Shown: positions 61,586 through 64,000 of the stretch, piece by piece | Layout: each line of letters begins with the position of its first letter | Position numbering within the stretch: the first letter of the stretch is position 1 | DNA from: Fusarium oxysporum f. sp. lycopersici 4287 | Taxonomy: Eukaryota > Ascomycota > Sordariomycetes > Hypocreales > Nectriaceae | DNA: 64,000 nt | NCBI RefSeq assembly: GCF_000149955.1 | Contig: NC_030986.1 | Coordinates: 3,287,185-3,351,184, forward strand | Direction: 5' to 3' | Position numbers and translations under genes: made by a program | Notes under the pieces: generated by a model | What the model saw: the letters and a program-made list of their open reading frames with translations, nothing else | Told to the model about the DNA's origin: nothing | The model's database searches: none

Positions 61586-63433
61586 CTACTTGCGGTTGCC
61601 GTCGCCCGGAGGGTCGTACTTTTCCTTCCAGATCCTAATGCACGATGTTTGAATCAGCGGTTGTTCGTCGAATCGTATGATGCATGATGGGGGACCAAGA
61701 CCAATCGATAGAACGCCCTCCGTGGCACCAGGTCCTGTGGCTGCCGAGCAAGGCGGAGTCGACGAGAGCCTATCGAAATACAGACCGCCACAATAACGCT
61801 GGAAGACGATGTGCAGACGGAGGTTTTGGCCTGTGGACTTACCAAGAGTTCCCTAGTGTCTTATTACCGGCCTTCTCAGCCAGTCGATAATACCGAGCTG
61901 CCGCGAACTGTACAGGATATCAGCCTCATGCGATGAATCAAGCATCATTAAACGTATAGAAACGGTTAGAGTCGATTGAAGATTCTGACAGAATGAGTTG
62001 GGTAGTGAGTTGGGTAGTGAGTTGGGAGCCAGTGTCTCGACGAATCAAGTGACCTAGGCTCACCGAGAACATCTCTGCAGCCATGGCTTCGATACAACTC
62101 ATGGTACAGAGTGCTCTTGAACCGACCAGGCAGGCAGTCATGAGTAGATGGCTTCTGGTGTAACATACCTTGTCTTTCTTACACCCGAAGCCTTCGACGT
62201 AGCACCAGGCAATCTCGTTCATGGCATCTATCAAATAGTGTCAGACCTTGTTCTCAGCTTGTGTATGTACGACTTACCAGTATCTCCTAGATTCGCCGCA
62301 GTCTCATAATACTGTGTTGAAGTCAATGGTCAGCAATTGATGTCACTCCCACGAGAGTCAGAGCCAACGTACCTGCTTGGCGGCGTAGGCATCCTTTTCG
62401 ATGCCCCAACCATGCCTGAAGCAGTTCGCCAGCTCGAAAATGGCGAGAACAAGCTCTCCCTTTGCAGCTCCACCCTTCTTCATGCCCGCCTGGAGAGCCA
62501 TCTGCTCAATCGACGCAGAATTGGATGCTGCAGCTGAAAGATACTTGACGGCACCCTCTGGATCTGGAGCGCAACCCCATCCGTGTCTGTACAACACGAG
62601 TCATGTTAGCGTTCGAGACATGTAAACCAACTCATTTCGATAGATCACAAGGTTGGTACAAGGTTTCGGGTATCGCTCAACGTAAATATCAAGGTTTGAA
62701 GTCTCAACCGTCTCCAGAGCTTCAAACTCTATCAAGCTTTACCTGACGTGCTCTACCCGAGACATTGATATCCTATCCAGTGTTCTCACCTTAAAGCAAG
62801 GCCGTACAACACTTGGCTGAGCGGGTTGTTGGCACCTTGAGGATCAGCCAGCCGCCCAAACATGCGTGTCGACAACTCCAGTTTCCCTTCTTCGTGCAGG
62901 CGAATGGCTTCTTGAATATCCTGATCAATCTGCTGCGACGAAACCGCACGCTCTTCGCCTCTACTGCTGTCCGAGGGCGTGCCTGGCCTGCTGTTGCTCC
63001 TGGCGCGGTTATTCTGACCCGCCAGCATAGTCGCGCGCTTCTCCCACTGCGCCTCATCTGATGTAACAATGTCGGGCAGGTTCTCGGGGACGTTCTCGGA
63101 CGAGGGAGGTGCCCGGCTCAGGTGCAGTCGCTGAGACAGACGACGGGCGCCGCTCTCTTTCTTTGTCTGGCTCGACTCTGAGGCAGAGCGTGATCGACCG
63201 GAGCGGAAGACATCGAGGGATCGTCGGGGCTTGTCTTTTTCTTTGGGTTCTTGGACTGCGAGATGTAGATTGTCGACGGACTTCATGGACGGCGGGTAGA
63301 TGCGCTCTTGGGTTGAGGTGTCTGAGCGGATGATGGTAAATTCGGGGGCTGCCAGATGATCGATGGTGCCTTTCTCAGGCGGTTGGCCTGTCGAGAGGTC
63401 GTCCTTTTTCTTGAGGATATCGCGTATGCCCAT
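61586..63433 (-). CDS. Sel1-repeat protein (Nif1/Dsf2-like)
   Basis: Six exons, in transcript order 63433-62790, 62586-62373, 62311-62278, 62227-62169, 61907-61843 and 61634-61586, encoding 354 residues. Exon three is only 34 bp. The N-terminal ~170 residues are basic and Ser-rich (MGIRDILKKKDD..., RRSLDVFRSGRSRS) and look disordered and phosphorylatable. From about 185, Sel1-like alpha/alpha repeats follow: ALRHGWGCAPDPEGAVKYLSAAA, FELANCFRHGWGIEKDAYAAKQYYETAANLG, and NEIAWCYVEGFGCKKDKFAAARYYRLAEKAG. Sel1 repeats are protein-binding scaffolds. This short fungal type resembles Schizosaccharomyces Nif1 (an inhibitor of the Cdr1/Nim1 mitotic kinase) and yeast Dsf2; a cell-cycle role is inference. 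The start ATG was chosen because upstream in-frame sequence lacks another ATG. Confidence 0.82.
61995..62026. repeat. 12-bp tandem repeat inside an intron
   Basis: Units of GAGTTGGGTAGT at 61995-62006 and 62007-62018, plus eight bases of a third. It lies in the 261-bp fourth intron of the Sel1-repeat gene. Confidence 0.9.
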
Positions 63434-64000
63434 TTTCGCTAACTGTAATGGTAATCTGTACTGAAGAGAGGTTTGCAGGGTTGTAATCAGTATATTGATG
63501 ACAGGAGGCGGAAGGGTCCGTTCACAAGGATCTACACAGCGATTCGCGAAAGCAAACAACCCAATCGAGAACGAGACGGGATCAACGAAATAAGCTAAAG
63601 ATCAGGTTAATATTGTCGAGTGAGGATGGCATGTTTATTAAGATACTGGCGCTTTACTCATTCCTTCAAGACACCGCAAACAGACACAGGCAAGGGCACA
63701 GGCAGATGCATGGATTGAGGCTGAGTCGAGGCTTTGCAGCTTCTTGTACCAGAACTGTCATTGAACACGATGTGACTGGTGTTTCTCAGATCTCTGGTCT
63801 AAGCGCCAACAAAGATCAGCAACCCCTGGTTCGTTTCAAAGAGTACCTAGAGCTATTGTGGTGTTCATACGTCAGGACAAAGACGTTTTCCGACTTGGGG
63901 ATGTCATAGCATTCCGGTTTTTCATTTGATACTGGGACCGTAAGCCAATCTCTTAAGCTTCCTTTCAATGAGGTATGAAGCCGTTTGCTCCCATGTCGAA
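63434..64000. other. 5' flank of the Sel1-repeat gene
   Basis: Upstream region of the Sel1-repeat gene up to the window edge. A 98-codon + strand frame at 63613-63909 has no recognisable similarity and is not called. Confidence 0.5.

Overview
The window is eukaryotic, from a filamentous ascomycete, most likely a Hypocreales fungus of the Fusarium type. Protein-coding genes are split by short introns (mostly 46-113 bp) with GT..AG borders and CTAAC/CTGAC-like branch points. The proteins are of typical Sordariomycete kinds. The species call is an inference from protein character only; no rDNA or other marker is present. Two assembly gaps (runs of N) lie at 41264-41452 and 53856-54594. I rebuilt exon structures by hand from reading-frame continuity and splice signals; UTRs and transcription starts are not known.

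Layout. 0.7-4.9 kb: a membrane-anchored histidine acid phosphatase/phytase (+) converges on a MEP-type ammonium transporter (-). 4.9-9.0 kb: non-coding, carrying a cluster of GATA-factor sites upstream of the transporter. 9.0-17.1 kb: three minus-strand genes, a CRT10-like WD-repeat protein, a membrane-anchored GH5 glycosidase and a seven-helix receptor-like protein. 17.1-25.0 kb: almost gene-free. 25.0-27.0 kb: a two-domain FolB/dihydroneopterin aldolase-like gene (+) convergent with a GIG1/DUF3605 gene (-). 29.7-31.8 kb: UTP-glucose-1-phosphate uridylyltransferase. 36.6-37.3 kb: a small Ser/Thr-rich GPI-anchored wall protein. 38.8-49.2 kb: the densest part, with a small unknown protein (-), a patatin-family protein lacking its catalytic residues (-), LEO1 of the Paf1 complex (-), a MOB2-type kinase activator (+) and a DUF3237 protein (-). 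49.2-57.4 kb: a second gene-poor stretch. 57.4-59.3 kb: a bZIP factor resembling MeaB. 61.6-63.4 kb: a Sel1-repeat protein (-).

There is no operon, secondary-metabolite cluster, CRISPR array, rRNA, convincing tRNA or intact transposon. The genes are mostly conserved housekeeping or signalling genes. Possible themes are nitrogen use (ammonium transporter with GATA sites; MeaB-like bZIP) and wall or carbohydrate metabolism (UDP-glucose synthesis, GPI wall protein, GH5, GlcNAc-induced protein family), but co-location alone does not show they work together.

The most interesting points are a patatin paralogue whose nucleophile serine and catalytic aspartate are both replaced, two GC-AG introns, three back-to-back HGATAR sites upstream of the ammonium transporter, an upstream reading frame whose stop overlaps the bZIP start codon, and a membrane-like segment in that bZIP protein. 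I did not find a convincing wholly new system.
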